Source of the DNA: Megascapheus bottae
Taxonomy: Eukaryota; Chordata; Mammalia; Rodentia; Geomyidae
Assembly: GCA_024803745.1 (NCBI GenBank)
Contig: JANJXV010000100.1
Location: 2,976,001 to 3,040,000 of the forward strand
Direction: 5' to 3'
Length of the DNA: 64,000 bases
The notes beneath the pieces were generated by a model. The model ran no database searches. It saw nothing but the letters and a program-made list of their open reading frames with translations, and was not told where the DNA came from. Positions 1 to 12,714 of this stretch are shown here, one piece after another (position 1 is the stretch's first letter; every line of letters begins with the position of its first letter). Made by a program: the position numbers and the translations under genes.

Positions 1-439
1 GTGGGAAAATCACAGAAGCATTGGTGACATAAAAAAAGTCTTACAGACATAGATAAGTGTTCATTCTTTGTAGGAGAAAGGATATTTTGATTTGATGATG
101 ACTATTTATAAATACTTTATCGGGGTTTAGAGTTTGGCCCAGTGGTAGAGTGCTTGCCCAGCATCCATGAAGATCTAGGTTTGAGTCCTTAATATCACAC
201 AGATATAAAAATCCATATGGCAATGTGGCTCAAGTGGCAGAGGGCTAGACTTGGGAAAAGCCAAGAGCAGTGCTCAGGCCCTGAGTTCAAGCCCCAGGAA
301 TGGCAGACAAAACAAAAGAAAAGAAAAGAAAAGAAATGTGCATTTTACAAGTTATTCACTCACAGCATTTGCCTCTGAATTCTTGGCTTCTGCATCTTGC
401 GATTTATCTCTTTCCCTCAATGTAGACAAGAAAAACAGA
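1..439 (+). repeat. R unit, plus orientation, cut by the window start
   Basis: Reverse complement of the first part of the R units at 11,348, 50,021 and 57,685, and same-sense copy of 26,214-26,651. Shared sequence stops at 'aagaaaaacaga' (439), exactly where an L1 5' end begins in the array units. In this copy the sequence simply runs on, so 439/440 is an uninterrupted version of that junction. Confidence 0.85.
126..336 (+). mobile_element. ID-like dimeric SINE
   Basis: Sense orientation. The tRNA-Ala-like left half has an A-box-like 'cccagtggtagagtgc' and a B-box-like 'ggtttgagtcc'. The second half reads 'aatgtggctcaagtggcaga' to 'gttcaagccccagg', followed by an AAAAG-rich tail. It is shared with 26,340-26,548 and present inverted in the array R units, so it inserted before the duplications. 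Confidence 0.85.
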
Positions 440-699
440 TTTTATTACTTTCTATCCTGTTGTCCAATCTTTGGATATTAATTCAAAATACAATATTGCC
501 TGAGATATTGTGTGTGTGCATGTGTGTGTGTATCTGCCAATGTGTGCATGCACACATGTGTACAGGGTTTAGGGCTTACTCATAGGGCCTGTGTGATAAC
601 CCTCAGCATCTTTTCCTCAAAGGTATTGGTCTTTCACTTCTAGCTTATTATAGCTAATTGGAGTTGAGAGATTCACTCACTTTCTTGCCCTGTGCATTG

Positions 700-962
700 G
701 AACCCAGTGCTGGGTTCTCATATTGTTAATTGTAGCTATAGAGAAGGCTGAGGTCTGGGGATCCTCGTTAGAATCCAGCCCCTGAAAGAAAGTCACTGAT
801 AGAAATCTTTATCTTCAGTTAAGCACGAATAAATAAGGCAAAAGTGGAACTGTGGCTCAGTTCCTCTTGTACCAGCCATGAGAAAATTAGTAATTGGCAG
901 CACCTGGTCCCTGAGAGAAATCCTTAGCACTGGTTCAAAAAAAGAAAGAAAATAATGAAAAA
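700..962 (+). mobile_element. Diverged B1-like composite SINE
   Basis: Weak match to the 7SL/B1-like module ('gagaaggctgaggtctggggatc') followed by the second module ('caaaagtggaactgtggctcag') and an A-rich tail. Degenerate and shared with copy B at 26,910-27,172. Confidence 0.5.
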
Positions 963-1387
963 AATTAAAACTTGCTGAGGAATCCATAAGGATAAACGTG
1001 CCTGTGAATAATCTTGGCATTTCAGATTCCCTCAAGAGCTTATGTCTCTCTATATTTTATCAAGTTTTTTTAAAGATATTTACATATTTTCTATCTTTCT
1101 TAAACAGAGATAGCCATCCACAAAACACAAACACAAACTCTCACACAGTATACCACCCACCCATAAGTGTCTGGCTATGTATATATGTATAGTCATATGT
1201 ATTGATCTGTCTCTCTATACTAATATATAAATGCATAAACATATATATTTAGACAAACAGGAAACATACATAGATAAGTCTCAGGCATTTCCAGATTTTG
1301 TGCAAGTCTTCTGAGTGCAACTTACCATTGTATTGTTTGTCAAGATAGAGTCCCTTTAACTTTTGGCCAGCTTCTTGTCCTTTGATA

Positions 1388-1580
1388 CTTTTTTCTGCCA
1401 GTCCTGGGTTTTGAACGCTAGGCCTGGATGCTGTCACTGAGCTTGAGATTCTTGCATTCAGTAGTTTATTGCAGATAAGAGTCTCATGGAGTTTCTGTCC
1501 TGGGCTGGCTTTGAATTGTGATCCTCAGATCTCAAACTGCTGAGTAGCTTGGATGACAGTCTTGAGCTACCAGTACCTTG
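1388..1580 (-). mobile_element. B1-like composite SINE, antisense
   Basis: Antisense copy running from 'tctgccagtcctgggtttt' through 'ggctggctttgaattgtgat' and 'tgagtagcttgg'. Orthologous to 27,602-27,790 in copy B. Confidence 0.7.
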
Positions 1581-2239
1581 TTCCTTTGCCCCTTTTACCC
1601 TTTTTTTGGCCCCACCACAGCCATGGTATCTACCTTCCTATTTTCTCTCCACCTGCCCCCAGACAGGAGTCTGGCAGATGCTTTCCACCCAATTATTCAT
1701 GTCCTCCTCTGTATTGGCTGACAGCTAAGACATGCACTCACTTGTCTGGATGGCAAACACAAAGCCATGTGATTGTTTCTCAGTCTGGAACATCCTATCA
1801 GATTTATAGCACCACAGAGGGTCAGGTTGATGCTCCTCCAGGGCTTCTTAAATTGTTCTCATATTAATCCACAACACGTTTGTCATCACTTGTCCAGCTA
1901 ATTCATGGACTAAATCAGCATTCCCTACAAAGTTAGATCCCAATACCATGAGGACACTCAAGGGTGCATTAGGAGTGTGACCTGCAGGGGGATGTGAGCC
2001 TGTCTAACTTGGAGGGGATTTGTCCACCACAGGAAATGGAATACAAATTCAGAATCTGCTTTCATGAGGTGACAATCTCTGGCAGATGTTCTTATCAAAT
2101 GTGGCACTGCCTACTTCCAGCTTAAAACATGGGTTGATGACCCATCATATCAGAGAATGTATTCACCCAGGCCCAACACATAGGCTGGGACCCTGAACTT
2201 TCAGGTTGCATTTGGCTTTGAAGGTCATGAGATCTTAGT
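1581..2239. other. No recognisable gene
   Basis: Duplicated sequence without a clear repeat or coding signature. A 104-codon open frame on the plus strand starts inside the SINE at 1,553 and has no recognisable domain, so I do not treat it as a gene. Confidence 0.4.
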
Positions 2240-3250
2240 CTACAAATGATGAGCCCCGTTCCGTGAGGCACAGCAAACGGAGCCAAAGTGCAACCCAGTT
2301 AAGCACCAGATCAAGCTTCCCTTCTTCAGTAGGGTATGGTTTGAAAACTGTGCATAGCTTCTGTTTGAAGCCAGTCCAGAAAGGAAATTCCATGAAACTC
2401 TCATTTCCAGTTAATTGCCAAGAAAAAGCCAAAGATAGGGATGAAGCTCAAGAGAAGTAGAGAGCCATCTGAAAAGAATGGTTACACCCTGCAACATCCT
2501 CATTATCTGATCTTGAAACCATCTCTGCGTGCATCCCAGCATGCAGCCAGGATCTGAGGGTGACAGTGACCCCTGCGCCCATTGGCAATCTGCACTGTCT
2601 GTGACATCTGTAATGGGAACCTCATTCTGTTGGGTTTGTGAAGCGGTGTCAACCCTGCAGAAGGAATCAACTGTGTCCTAAGTCCCACTGTCCCCTGGGG
2701 CCCCTAGCATTCCCCCATCTGCACCCCTCCTGTGGCTTCTGATCCTAAGGAGCCCTCCTGCCCTGTCCAACACTCACATGAAGTGCATATTTCTTCTCCT
2801 GGGGCAACTTCTCCACAGAGAGTACATGACATGCCCACTCTCCAGGCACGGGGAGATCCTGCCAAAGTAGCAAATCAGTGATAAGGACATAAAGTGATGA
2901 ATAGAATTTTAGATCCTGATGGTAGACAGTCTGCAAAATCCAAGGGAGAATGGAATTGGAGGGGACCAGGGATCAGGATGTGGGCATGGAGCTTCCCTGT
3001 CAAAGGGGTGGGGGAAGTCACAGGCTGGGGGATGCACAGGATGATCCATGAGCCCTGTGCAGTTACTGGGTCACCCCCTTCTGCATCTCAGCCTTTGGGT
3101 TTGATCTCTGTGATCATCAAGATGTGCACAGTCTGTACTCTGGCTGGCAGAAGAAAGGACCATGGGAAGACAATTGTAGACCCTTTGTGAGTGTAGGAAG
3201 GGGTAGGCTGGACACCCAGTCCAAGAGGAGCTAAAACTGGAGTTGAGGGG
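2240..3250 (-). other. Exon-like, GC-richer unrecognised block
   Basis: This block is less AT-rich than its surroundings and shows splice-site-like context on the minus strand. Examples are 'tttggcag' before a stretch coding DLPVPGEWACHVLS, with 'gtgagtg' about 80 bases later, and 'ctgcag' near 2,660. Short frames such as 2,745-2,936 are open, but no family is recognised and frames do not join into a long product. It could be a decayed gene fragment or a coincidence. The same block lies at 28,450-29,460 in copy B. Confidence 0.25.
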
Positions 3251-3302
3251 TGTGCAAGGAGTGGGTGTGAGGGTTGTGGGCAGTCACAGTCACGGCAGAG
3301 GT

Positions 3303-3325
3303 GTTTCTCTCTCTTTCTCTCTCTT

Positions 3326-3400
<75 letters not shown>
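3303..3400. repeat. (CT)n microsatellite at duplication breakpoint
   Basis: Almost pure CT dinucleotide run starting as a CTTT/CT mixture. It sits exactly where copies A and B part, and copy B has a different, interrupted CT/CCCT tract at 33,600-33,773. Confidence 0.95.
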
Positions 3401-3401
<1 letters not shown>

Positions 3402-3402
<1 letters not shown>

Positions 3403-3574
3403 ATCCTTAGGCTTGAACTCAGGGCCTGAGCTACTTTTGCTCAAGGTTAGCACTCTACCAATTGAACCACAGTGCTGCTTCTGGGTTGCTCTTTTCACGT
3501 AGTATTGAGGAATCTAACCCAGGCCTTCATCCTTGATAGGTTAGCACTCTACCACTAAGAGACACAGGCAGCTT
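3402..3574 (-). mobile_element. ID-like dimeric SINE, antisense
   Basis: Reads 'ggcttgaactcagggcctga', then 'agcactctaccaattgaacc' and 'agcactctaccactaag', the two halves in antisense order. Orthologous to 33,774-33,946. Confidence 0.85.
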
Positions 3575-3576
3575 TT

Positions 3577-5789
<2,213 letters not shown>

Positions 5790-6219
5790 CTAAAATGAGT
5801 CATAGAAAAAAACACACAAACATACTTGAGATACAAATATTCCTTACTGTAAAGGTAATGACTTTACTTTCCCATCCTAAGTGTTAGATATTTTAAAATA
5901 TAAAAGTGGAAATTGATTTGTGAGAAATATATGCTTTTCTCAGTAACATATTAAGAAAATGATATTTTACAATGACCAATAATGTTTTTCTGTGTTTTAT
6001 TCTCTTTTTATATCACAGGAAATATTTATTAAAATTACCCAACTATGTATTGCTACAGTTTTAAGCTGAGTACTACCTATAATATACCTGCAGCTGTTTT
6101 TTTTCAAATACTGTTTTGTTTATACATTGAGGAAAAGCTGCCTTTCTTTTATTTTTGAGAAATAATCTAAATATTGTTCTGTTTTGCATCTTTTTAAAAG
6201 TTTCTTTTCTTTTCTTCTC

Positions 6220-6400
6220 TTTTTTTTTGTAGTTCATAGGCCTCGGCCCTGTCCCTGAACACTTCAGCAGAAGACTATAACCCCTATCCTTGAGCTACTG
6301 CCCCACTTCCTGTTTTCTAGAGTTAACTACAGATAAGAGTCTCAGGTCCTGAGTAGAAGATAGGATTACCTTACCCAGTTTCAATGTTGTTTGCCTTTTA
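6220..6400 (-). mobile_element. SINE fragment, antisense, in ZNF intron
   Basis: Antisense composite SINE: 'ggcctcggccctgtccctga' through 'gataagagtctcaggtcctg' and 'taggattacc'. Copy B equivalent at 36,590-36,750. Confidence 0.7.
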
Positions 6401-6714
6401 ACCATTAAGTGAGGAACACGAATTTTTTCTAGATTCAGCGGCCACAAGTTTGGTTTATATGTCTGTTTGCCTTTGATCCAAGCAAGAACGATTCTTGAGA
6501 GTAAGGACTTACACCTATATCCCTTCAGTTACAACTTCTCACTAAAGTCTCAATTTAGGTATTTGTGGGAATTTTGAAATTTGTATCTTTCTATTTGAAC
6601 TCTTAAAAATTTCCTTTTCTAACACTCCTGTCCCTCAGAACCATGGAAGACCAGAAAATCTCCAGCTCATTGTCTAGTTAATTTTCTTATGTTGATTGAA
6701 ACTTTGTTGTTTTT

Positions 6715-6895
6715 TTTTCCTTCCATTCCTGGGTTTGAACTTAGGACCTAACCACTGTCCTTGGGGTTTCTCAAGACTAGAACACTACCAATGAAGTCAT
6801 TACTTCTGGCTTTTTCTATGTATGTGGTAATAAGGAATCAAACCTGTGTCTTTGTGCATGCTAGGCAAGCACTCTACCACTAGGCTCAATTTCTG
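6715..6895 (-). mobile_element. ID-like dimeric SINE, antisense
   Basis: Contains 'ttgaacttaggacctaacca' and then 'gcatgctaggcaagcactct' with 'accactaggc'. Copy B equivalent at 37,083-37,270. Confidence 0.8.
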
Positions 6896-7029
6896 GTGGA
6901 AAGGTCTGGTTCTGAATACCAGTCTCTTCCTACCAGCAAAAAGATATTATCCTTATCAGAGAATAATGCCCTGACTTATTCCTTGTTTGCTCAATCATTT
7001 ATAGTCTTAGTTTTGAAGAAATGAAATAT

Positions 7030-7068
7030 CATTCTTTCTTTCTGTCTTTCTGTCTTTCTGTCTTTCTG

Positions 7069-7100
<32 letters not shown>

Positions 7101-7166
7101 ACTTACTTACTTTCCTTCCTTCCCTCTTTCTTCCCTCTTTCTTCTTTCTTTCTTTCTTTCTTTCTT

Positions 7167-7230
<64 letters not shown>
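7030..7230. repeat. (CTTT)n microsatellite
   Basis: About 200 bases of CTTT with CTGT, CTTA and CCTT variants. The overlapping reading frame of repeated FLSF is a repeat artefact. The copy B tract at 37,405-37,580 lacks the CTGT and CTTA variants, so the two tracts have diverged in makeup. Confidence 0.96.
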
Positions 7231-7455
7231 GTTTTGCAGTCATGGGACTTGAATTCTAGAGCTGGCTGTTCTTCCTGAGGTCTTCAGCTCAAGGCTACTG
7301 CCCTATGTCTTTAGCCTCAACCCCACTTCTCATTTTCTATTGGTTCATTGGAGAGAAGAGTCTAAGGTGTTTTTGTGATAGGTCAGTCTTTGAACCTTGA
7401 TCCTCAGATCTCAGCCTCCTAAGTAGCTAGGGTTACAGGCATGAGCCACGGGCTC
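7231..7455 (-). mobile_element. B1-like composite SINE, antisense
   Basis: Runs from 'cagtcatgggacttgaattc' to 'ggttacaggcatgagccacg', including 'cagatctcagcctcctaagt', typical of the 7SL-like module. Its A-tail probably seeded the CTTT tract. Confidence 0.85.
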
Positions 7456-7559
7456 ATGGCTTTCTCATTTTATTTTGTTTCACAGTGATTTCTACAGAGA
7501 AATCTAACTTTAACTCTACTGCCACATAGAATTCATTATATCACCCTATGATTCTTGGT

Positions 7560-7730
7560 GCCGGGGGTTTGGGCTAGCATGCACAAAGACCTGGTTCAGT
7601 TCCTTGGTACTACATACAAAGAAAAAGCCAGAAGTGGTGCCATGACTCAAGAAGTAGAGAGCTAGCCTTGAGAAAACCCAAGGACCATGCTCAGGCCCTG
7701 AGACCAAGCATAGTATTCGGAAAAGAAAAT
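7560..7730 (+). mobile_element. ID-like dimeric SINE, sense
   Basis: Contains 'gggctagcatgcacaaagac' then 'agccagaagtggtgccatga' and 'ggccctgagaccaagc'. Copy B equivalent at 37,910-38,085. Confidence 0.75.
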
Positions 7731-7873
7731 GATTCTTGATTCATTAACAAAGAATTCCATAGGTTCCACACAGGATTTACGGTAACTAAGAATATTATTG
7801 CTCAGTACATCACAACATGAACTTACCAATGGGGCTCAGGCTCCAACATCAATATGAAGATACATTCACTCAC

Positions 7874-7963
7874 CTGTGATATTCTTGTCAGAGGAATTTC
7901 CTATCCAGAGTTCTGCACAGTGCTCTAGCTTGTCAATTAATACAGGTTTGGGAACACAGGGCC
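7874..7963 (-). pseudogene. KRAB-B exon, copy A
   Basis: A 90 bp exon with a 'tttacag' acceptor and a 'gtgag' donor. Read in phase after KRAB-A it gives PCVPKPVLIDKLEHCAELW, a diverged B-box-type sequence, and is followed by IGNSSDKNIT. The length and phase keep the frame open into the finger exon. Copy B at 38,223-38,312 is essentially identical. Confidence 0.85.
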
Positions 7964-8079
7964 CTGTAAATTAGAAACAGTAGAGAATTATTGCTTATGC
8001 TGTGTCATCATTGCTTTAAGTTCGCAGACATCCTACTCACAAGTTATCTATTAAATCTTTTTTCTCATTTCTCACTGGC

Positions 8080-8400
8080 TCCATGGTTGACTTTTCCCCA
8101 GCTCTGGATTCATTTTGTATGGCATAAACTTAGCTGTCTTGCTCAAGGCTAGAAAAATACCAGTTTGAGTCCCAGCTCCACTTACATACATAGGTCTTCA
8201 TGCATGCTAGGCAAGCACTCAACCACAAAGTAAAAACTCTTGACACTCCACTAACATTTTTGAGGGGTTACTTGGAGTTATAGAGTTTCATGGCAATTTT
8301 TATGCCATTGCTGGCTTCAAATTAGAATTCTTAGATTTCTTCCTCATGAATATTTTAAGATTACAGGCTTGAAACATTGCACCTAGTGCCAGGTTTCCAT
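8080..8400 (-). mobile_element. Decayed SINE relics, antisense
   Basis: Only short landmarks remain: 'gcatgctaggcaagcactca', then 'gagttatagagtttcatggc' and 'agattacaggcttgaa'. Probably two old copies. Equivalent to about 38,420-38,745. Confidence 0.5.
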
Positions 8401-8642
8401 TATAAACTCACTGTTTAGTGATTTGTAGATCCTATTTCCAATAATGATATATATTCTATTCTGGATTGTTTATCCACTTACAATTACTGTGTAAGTTTGA
8501 AATGTCGTCTCCATTAGAGGAAACATAATTTAGAACAGTTGTCAAAGTATCCTGAAGGTATCCTGAAGAATGAGTACAAAATTACCTTAGGTTTTCTTTA
8601 GAAAGTAATGATACTTCTCAGGGGCCTGGAATCTTTCATTTA

Positions 8643-8882
<240 letters not shown>

Positions 8883-8984
8883 TTAGCACCGAGTTATAAA
8901 CACACCATGTCTGGAATTTTATTCTTTTTTTTGTTGGAATTTTATTCCTTTACTTAAATGTTTAGACTTACATGAAATATTGAC

Positions 8985-9180
8985 CTGAAAAGCTTAGGGA
9001 TGGTGCCTAGGCCCAGAGTTCAAGTCCCAAGACCCACAAAAAAATAAAAAGGCAAGCCAGGTGTTGGTGGCTCACTCCTGTCATCCTAGCTACTCAGGAG
9101 ACTGAGATCTGAGGACCATGGTTCAAAGCCAGCCTGGCACAAAATTCCATGAGACTCCTTTCCAATTACCCACCATAAAA
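8985..9180 (+). mobile_element. SINE tail plus B1-like SINE, sense
   Basis: The end of one SINE ('cagagttcaagtcccaagac' plus A-tail) is followed directly by a 7SL-like module: 'ggtggctcactcctgtcatc', 'ctagctactcaggagactga' and 'ttcaaagccagcctggc'. Copy B equivalent at 39,330-39,525. Confidence 0.85.
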
Positions 9181-9429
9181 TGTTTAATGGCTTGTGGCAT
9201 ATCAGGGTAGAGCAATTGTGGTATCGACAAAAATAAGTCGGGGGAGTAGATTTAGGTTATAAATGGAATTATTCCATTGAAAAAGAACTACATTATATGA
9301 TGACATATGCTGGTACTGTGAGAATATTGCAAAATCTTAGGGTATCAATTAATAGTACTGTGAAGTACACCCAGAATGTTAATGTTCTATGTCTGGCATA
9401 ACAGTCACTTGGGGAAGAAACTTTTTTTT

Positions 9430-9675
9430 CTTTTTTTTGGCTGGGGGATTTGTAAGGCTTGAACTCTGGGCCTGGGCACTGTTCCTGAGCTCTTCAACTC
9501 AAGGCTATCACCCTACCTATGAAGCCACAGTGCCATTTCCCATATTCTAGTGGTTAACTGTAGATGAGAGTCTCATAGACTTTCTAATGCCCAGGCTGGC
9601 TTTGAACCAAATCTTTAGATATCAGCCTGATATCTGAGTAGCTAGGATTACAGGTAGAAGTCACTGCACCTGGCA
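9430..9675 (-). mobile_element. B1-like composite SINE, antisense
   Basis: A nearly complete antisense copy from 'ttttttggctggggg' to 'attacaggtagaagtcactg'. Copy B equivalent at 39,775-40,020. Confidence 0.85.
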
Positions 9676-9769
9676 AGAAATTTATTTCTTGCTGTTTTAT
9701 ACTACAAATTTACTGTATGTTTTACTTTTTCAAAAAGACTGAGGATGACCTTTGTTCTGTATATAATGG

Positions 9770-9900
9770 GAAGAGTGGTAGGGAGCTGTGAGCAGAAGAA
9801 CTGAGGGGCAATACTCAGGGTAGGACAATAGCCTTAAACTAAAGAGCTCACGGCCCAAGGTCCAAGCCCCATGACTTTCCCCACTACCCCTCAAAAAAAG
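9770..9900 (+). mobile_element. SINE second-module fragment, sense
   Basis: Reads 'gagctgtgagcagaagaact', then 'gccttaaactaaagagctca' and 'aaggtccaagccccatga'. Copy B equivalent at 40,130-40,245. Confidence 0.55.
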
Positions 9901-10068
9901 GGAAATAATTGGAGATTGGAGAGGATTTTCTAAAAAGAATATATAGAAATAGTAGTTCAAAATGTAGAAAGAAGTTCAATATTAACAGTCATAAGAAAAA
10001 TTAAAATTACAATGAAATCATTACTTTAAATATGTTAATATAAATATAGTTTTAAACAAAAAGATCCA

Positions 10069-10080
10069 CATACACACACA

Positions 10081-10120
<40 letters not shown>

Positions 10121-10365
10121 TACAAAAAAACAACTTTCAAAGTCTAACTATTACTGGGAAGGTAGTGAGAAGAAGTAGAACTTTGGAATAGTTCTGCAAG
10201 GAATATAAAACAATCAAAAATTGCGTGGAGAGTGCTAAAAAAGTACTAAATATAGAATTACATAGAAATATGGTCCAACACTTCTATTTCTAGATTTGCA
10301 CCTAATGGAAGAGAAAGCAGAGACTAGAACAAATATGTGGAGAATCCATTCACAACTAATTGGTC
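10069..10365. repeat. (CA)n tract and AT-rich spacer
   Basis: The CA repeat occupies about 10,073-10,122. The rest is AT-rich with no gene or repeat recognised. Homology with copy B ends at the start of the tract (copy B 40,417), so this microsatellite marks the right breakpoint of the duplication. Confidence 0.8.
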
Positions 10366-11347
10366 ATTTTTGATGCCCTGCATCTCTTGTTTTAGATCAT
10401 GTATGGATTTCTTTCTCTCCTTGATTTACTTTTGAGTGGTTATCTCAGTAGCTCTATTTTCTTTGGACGTTTGCTGGAGTTTGGTCACGTTTTTATTTGT
10501 GGATTCTATGAATTCATCCATCTTTCTCTGAAAAACCTTTATTATGGCGTCCCTTATCGCTTCTTCTTCTTCACTTATCTCCTTGTTTATACTTTCCTCT
10601 TTTTCAGCAATGGCCTCCTCCATTATCTCTTTCTTTATATTTACACATTTTCCATTAATGATGTTTATCAATTGCATTTGTGTAGCACTTGGAAGACTCT
10701 CCTCTAGGTTTGCCAGTGACTGTTCCATTGTCTGTTTACATTGGGTGGGGGATGTTGTTTCTTGATTTGACATTTTTCTTGAGTTTCTTGTTCTGCCCAT
10801 TTGAAAATGGGAGCAGGATTACTACTAAATACAATTACAGTTTTTCAGATATAACCAACCTAGACCTCTGTAGCTGGCAGACATTAGATGTTCACAAGTT
10901 TTGATTGGTATTATCACTCTTTCTTTTTGTGCACTTACAGACCAGTCTAATACAACCATTGATAAGCAATTTATACCCAAAACAATAAGCCTTTCAATCC
11001 AATCTCTATTGTCTTTAAGTCCCTCTGAGCCTAGAGAATAATTAACCACCTACATATACAGTATTGCTCAACAGCCCTCAAGTGTAGATCCGTGAAAGAC
11101 GAGCAGAGGTCCAGAGATAGAAAAAAAGAATGAGAGAGGTCAGGGGAGGTACAACAGGATTAACATAGGAGTGTAAGAATATTGTAGTAATGAAGAAAAG
11201 GTATAGCATAAGGATAACTGACCTAAGTTGGTAAGTAGGTAGCATATTTGAGTACAAAGTTTGGAAAGTATTAGAATAAAACTTTTGTGTTGCTGCATGA
11301 CTAGCTCTTATCCCAACCAGTGGCCTCACAGTGGACCATGGGATGGA
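10366..11347 (-). mobile_element. L1 5' part: 5'UTR plus ORF1 N-terminal half
   Basis: Minus-strand L1. The 5'UTR occupies about 10,801-11,347 and matches 49,462-50,020. ORF1 begins at 10,800 (MGRTRNSRKMSNQETT) and is open to a premature stop at 10,426, matching the N-terminal part of the 334-residue ORF1 at 48,457-49,461. The element stops at about 10,366 within ORF1, next to the copy A breakpoint. Confidence 0.93.
10426..10800 (-). pseudogene. L1 ORF1 fragment, N-terminal
   Basis: About 124 residues of the L1 ORF1 RNA-binding chaperone: a Ser/Thr-rich N-terminus (QETTSPTQCKQTMEQS) then a Glu/Lys-rich coiled coil (EEAIAEKEESINKEIS). It ends at TTQK followed by TAA, where intact relatives continue with EIKE. 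The RRM and C-terminal domains are absent. Confidence 0.88.
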
Positions 11348-11439
11348 TCTGTTTTTCTTCTCTACGTTGAGGGAAAGGGGTATTTCACAAGATGCAGAAG
11401 CGAAGATTTCAGAAGCAAATGCTGTGAGTTAATTAGCTC

Positions 11440-11650
11440 GTAAAAAGCATTTTTATTTTCTTTTATCTTTCTGCCAGTCTTGGGGCTGGAATTCAGGGCC
11501 TGAGCACTGTCCTCGGGTTTTCTCAATTCTAGCCCTCTGCCACTTGAGGCACACTGCCACATCTAGATTTTCTATCTATGTGATACTGAGCAATCAAACC
11601 CAGATCTTCATGGATGCTAGGCAAGCACTCTACCACTATGCCAAACTCTC
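11440..11650 (-). mobile_element. ID-like dimeric SINE inside R
   Basis: Reads 'cagtcttggggctggaattc', then 'gatgctaggcaagcactcta'. It is the same ancestral insertion as 126-336 viewed on the opposite strand. Confidence 0.85.
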
Positions 11651-11884
11651 AACCCTGACATAGTAATTATAAAGTCATCATCATCATATCAAAATATCCT
11701 TTCTCCTACAAAGAATGAACACTTATCTATGTGTGTAATGCTTTTTTTTTAAATTTCACTAATTCTTCTGCGTTTTTCCGTCTTGCATTTTTTACACATG
11801 ACAGCAAAGCTAATCATCAGGAAAAAATTGATTAGGATACAGGAACCTAATAATATCCTAGTAGATTGACGTCAAAAATATGTG

Positions 11885-12090
11885 CAAGATGCCCAGTGTG
11901 CTTGACCTTGTGGTAGAGTCCTTGGCTACCAGGCAAAAAGCCTCAGGTTTGATTCCTCATTACCACATACATAGAAAACGCTGCAAGTGGTGCTGTGGCT
12001 CGGTGGGACAGCTAAAGCCTAAAGAAAGCCCAAGAACCATGTTCACATACTGAGGTCAAGTCCCAAGACTAGCAAAACCAAAAAATTTCG
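11885..12090 (+). mobile_element. ID-like dimeric SINE inside R
   Basis: Sense copy: 'gaccttgtggtagagtcctt', 'ggtttgattcctcattacca', then 'gcaagtggtgctgtggctcg' and 'aggtcaagtcccaagac'. The same insertion is present in every R unit. Confidence 0.85.
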
Positions 12091-12179
12091 ACAAGGGGCA
12101 AAATGCAGGCAGAGAAGGCACTGTGAAGCAAATGTTTTGTAAAGGATGAGGGCAATATTGACCCTTAAGTTTGGATCTT

Positions 12180-12700
12180 ACCTAAGAAAGGCTCCTTGAG
12201 TCTGAGACCAGACTGGTAGTTGGGCCTAGTGGAAGACATTGGGATTGGACAAATAAGGTGTGCTGTTTACTACATCCACATGTATATTGTGAGATTGGAG
12301 GAGAGATTCAGCCTCCAGTATGTCTTTGGTGAGGTCTTCTGTGGGCAAGTATCTTTGGTCATTGGGCCCTGAAAGGTGACCCTGCCTCCATCACAATGGA
12401 ACAGAATATGGAACCCTGGTACCAAGCCACTGTAACTAACAACCAACTCAAGCCAGCTCACTTGGCCTGTGGCTCAGGAGGAAGAAAGATGTTGCTGTTC
12501 TGTTGCCAAAGGTCAGGAAACTGGACCTCAGGCATGGAAGTTGTGGATGTCTTACTCGAAGATGTACATGCGAGATCATTGCCAAGCCACAAATCCAGTA
12601 TAACAGGCCTTTCTCTAAGAAGAAGGCCAGGAAAATCCAGGGCAACCAGATGAGGTATATTTCTAAGAAGACATGTATTTGACCCCATCATCCTCCCCAC
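12180..12700. other. Unidentified conserved segment of R
   Basis: Not a recognised transposon. Short open frames exist on both strands; for example the minus strand encodes GPMTKDTCPQKTSPKTYWRL at 12,270-12,461. Related frames recur at 43,547, 50,944 and 58,608, and a longer one lies at 25,360-25,737. No protein family is recognised, and the frames are interrupted differently in each copy, so this is more likely old non-coding or pseudogenic DNA copied with R. Confidence 0.4.
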
Positions 12701-12714
12701 ACACTACAACTTTC

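Larger units (their letters stand above)
1..3302 (+). repeat. Segmental duplication copy A, left block
   Basis: Aligns by eye, nearly base for base, with 26,214-29,514 in the same orientation, with only scattered substitutions and small indels. Homology ends abruptly after 'gcagaggtg', where copy A enters a CT microsatellite and copy B continues into 4.1 kb of other sequence. The block contains the end of an R unit (1-439), three SINEs, and an exon-like but unrecognised stretch around 2,240-3,250. Confidence 0.93.
11348..12714 (-). repeat. R unit, minus orientation (copy 0)
   Basis: 1,367 bases lying between an L1 5' end and the poly-T start of an L1 3' end. It is the reverse complement of 25,293-26,651 and same-sense with 42,683-43,993, 50,021-51,389 and 57,685-59,053. 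It contains an antisense ID-like SINE (11,440-11,650), a sense SINE (11,885-12,090) and an unrecognised 0.5 kb segment (12,180-12,700). Confidence 0.93.

Noticed and set aside
126..336. Possible tRNA gene, from the A- and B-box-like motifs
   Set aside because: These are SINE heads. The cloverleaf is not maintained, the second SINE module and A-rich tail follow, and many copies exist.
1553..1867. 104-codon plus-strand open frame, also at 27,762-28,079
   Set aside because: Begins inside a SINE, has no recognisable domain, and the copy B start is shifted. Chance open frame is more likely.
3088..3498. Open frame with an Arg-Glu run on the minus strand
   Set aside because: Arises from the CT microsatellite between a SINE and unrelated sequence.
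7030..7230. CRISPR-like regular repeats
   Set aside because: Short tandem repeats without unique spacers, in a mammalian sequence context.
7021..7278. Open frame of repeated Phe-Leu-Ser in the CTTT tract (also 37,394-37,609)
   Set aside because: Purely a translation of a microsatellite; no coding signal.
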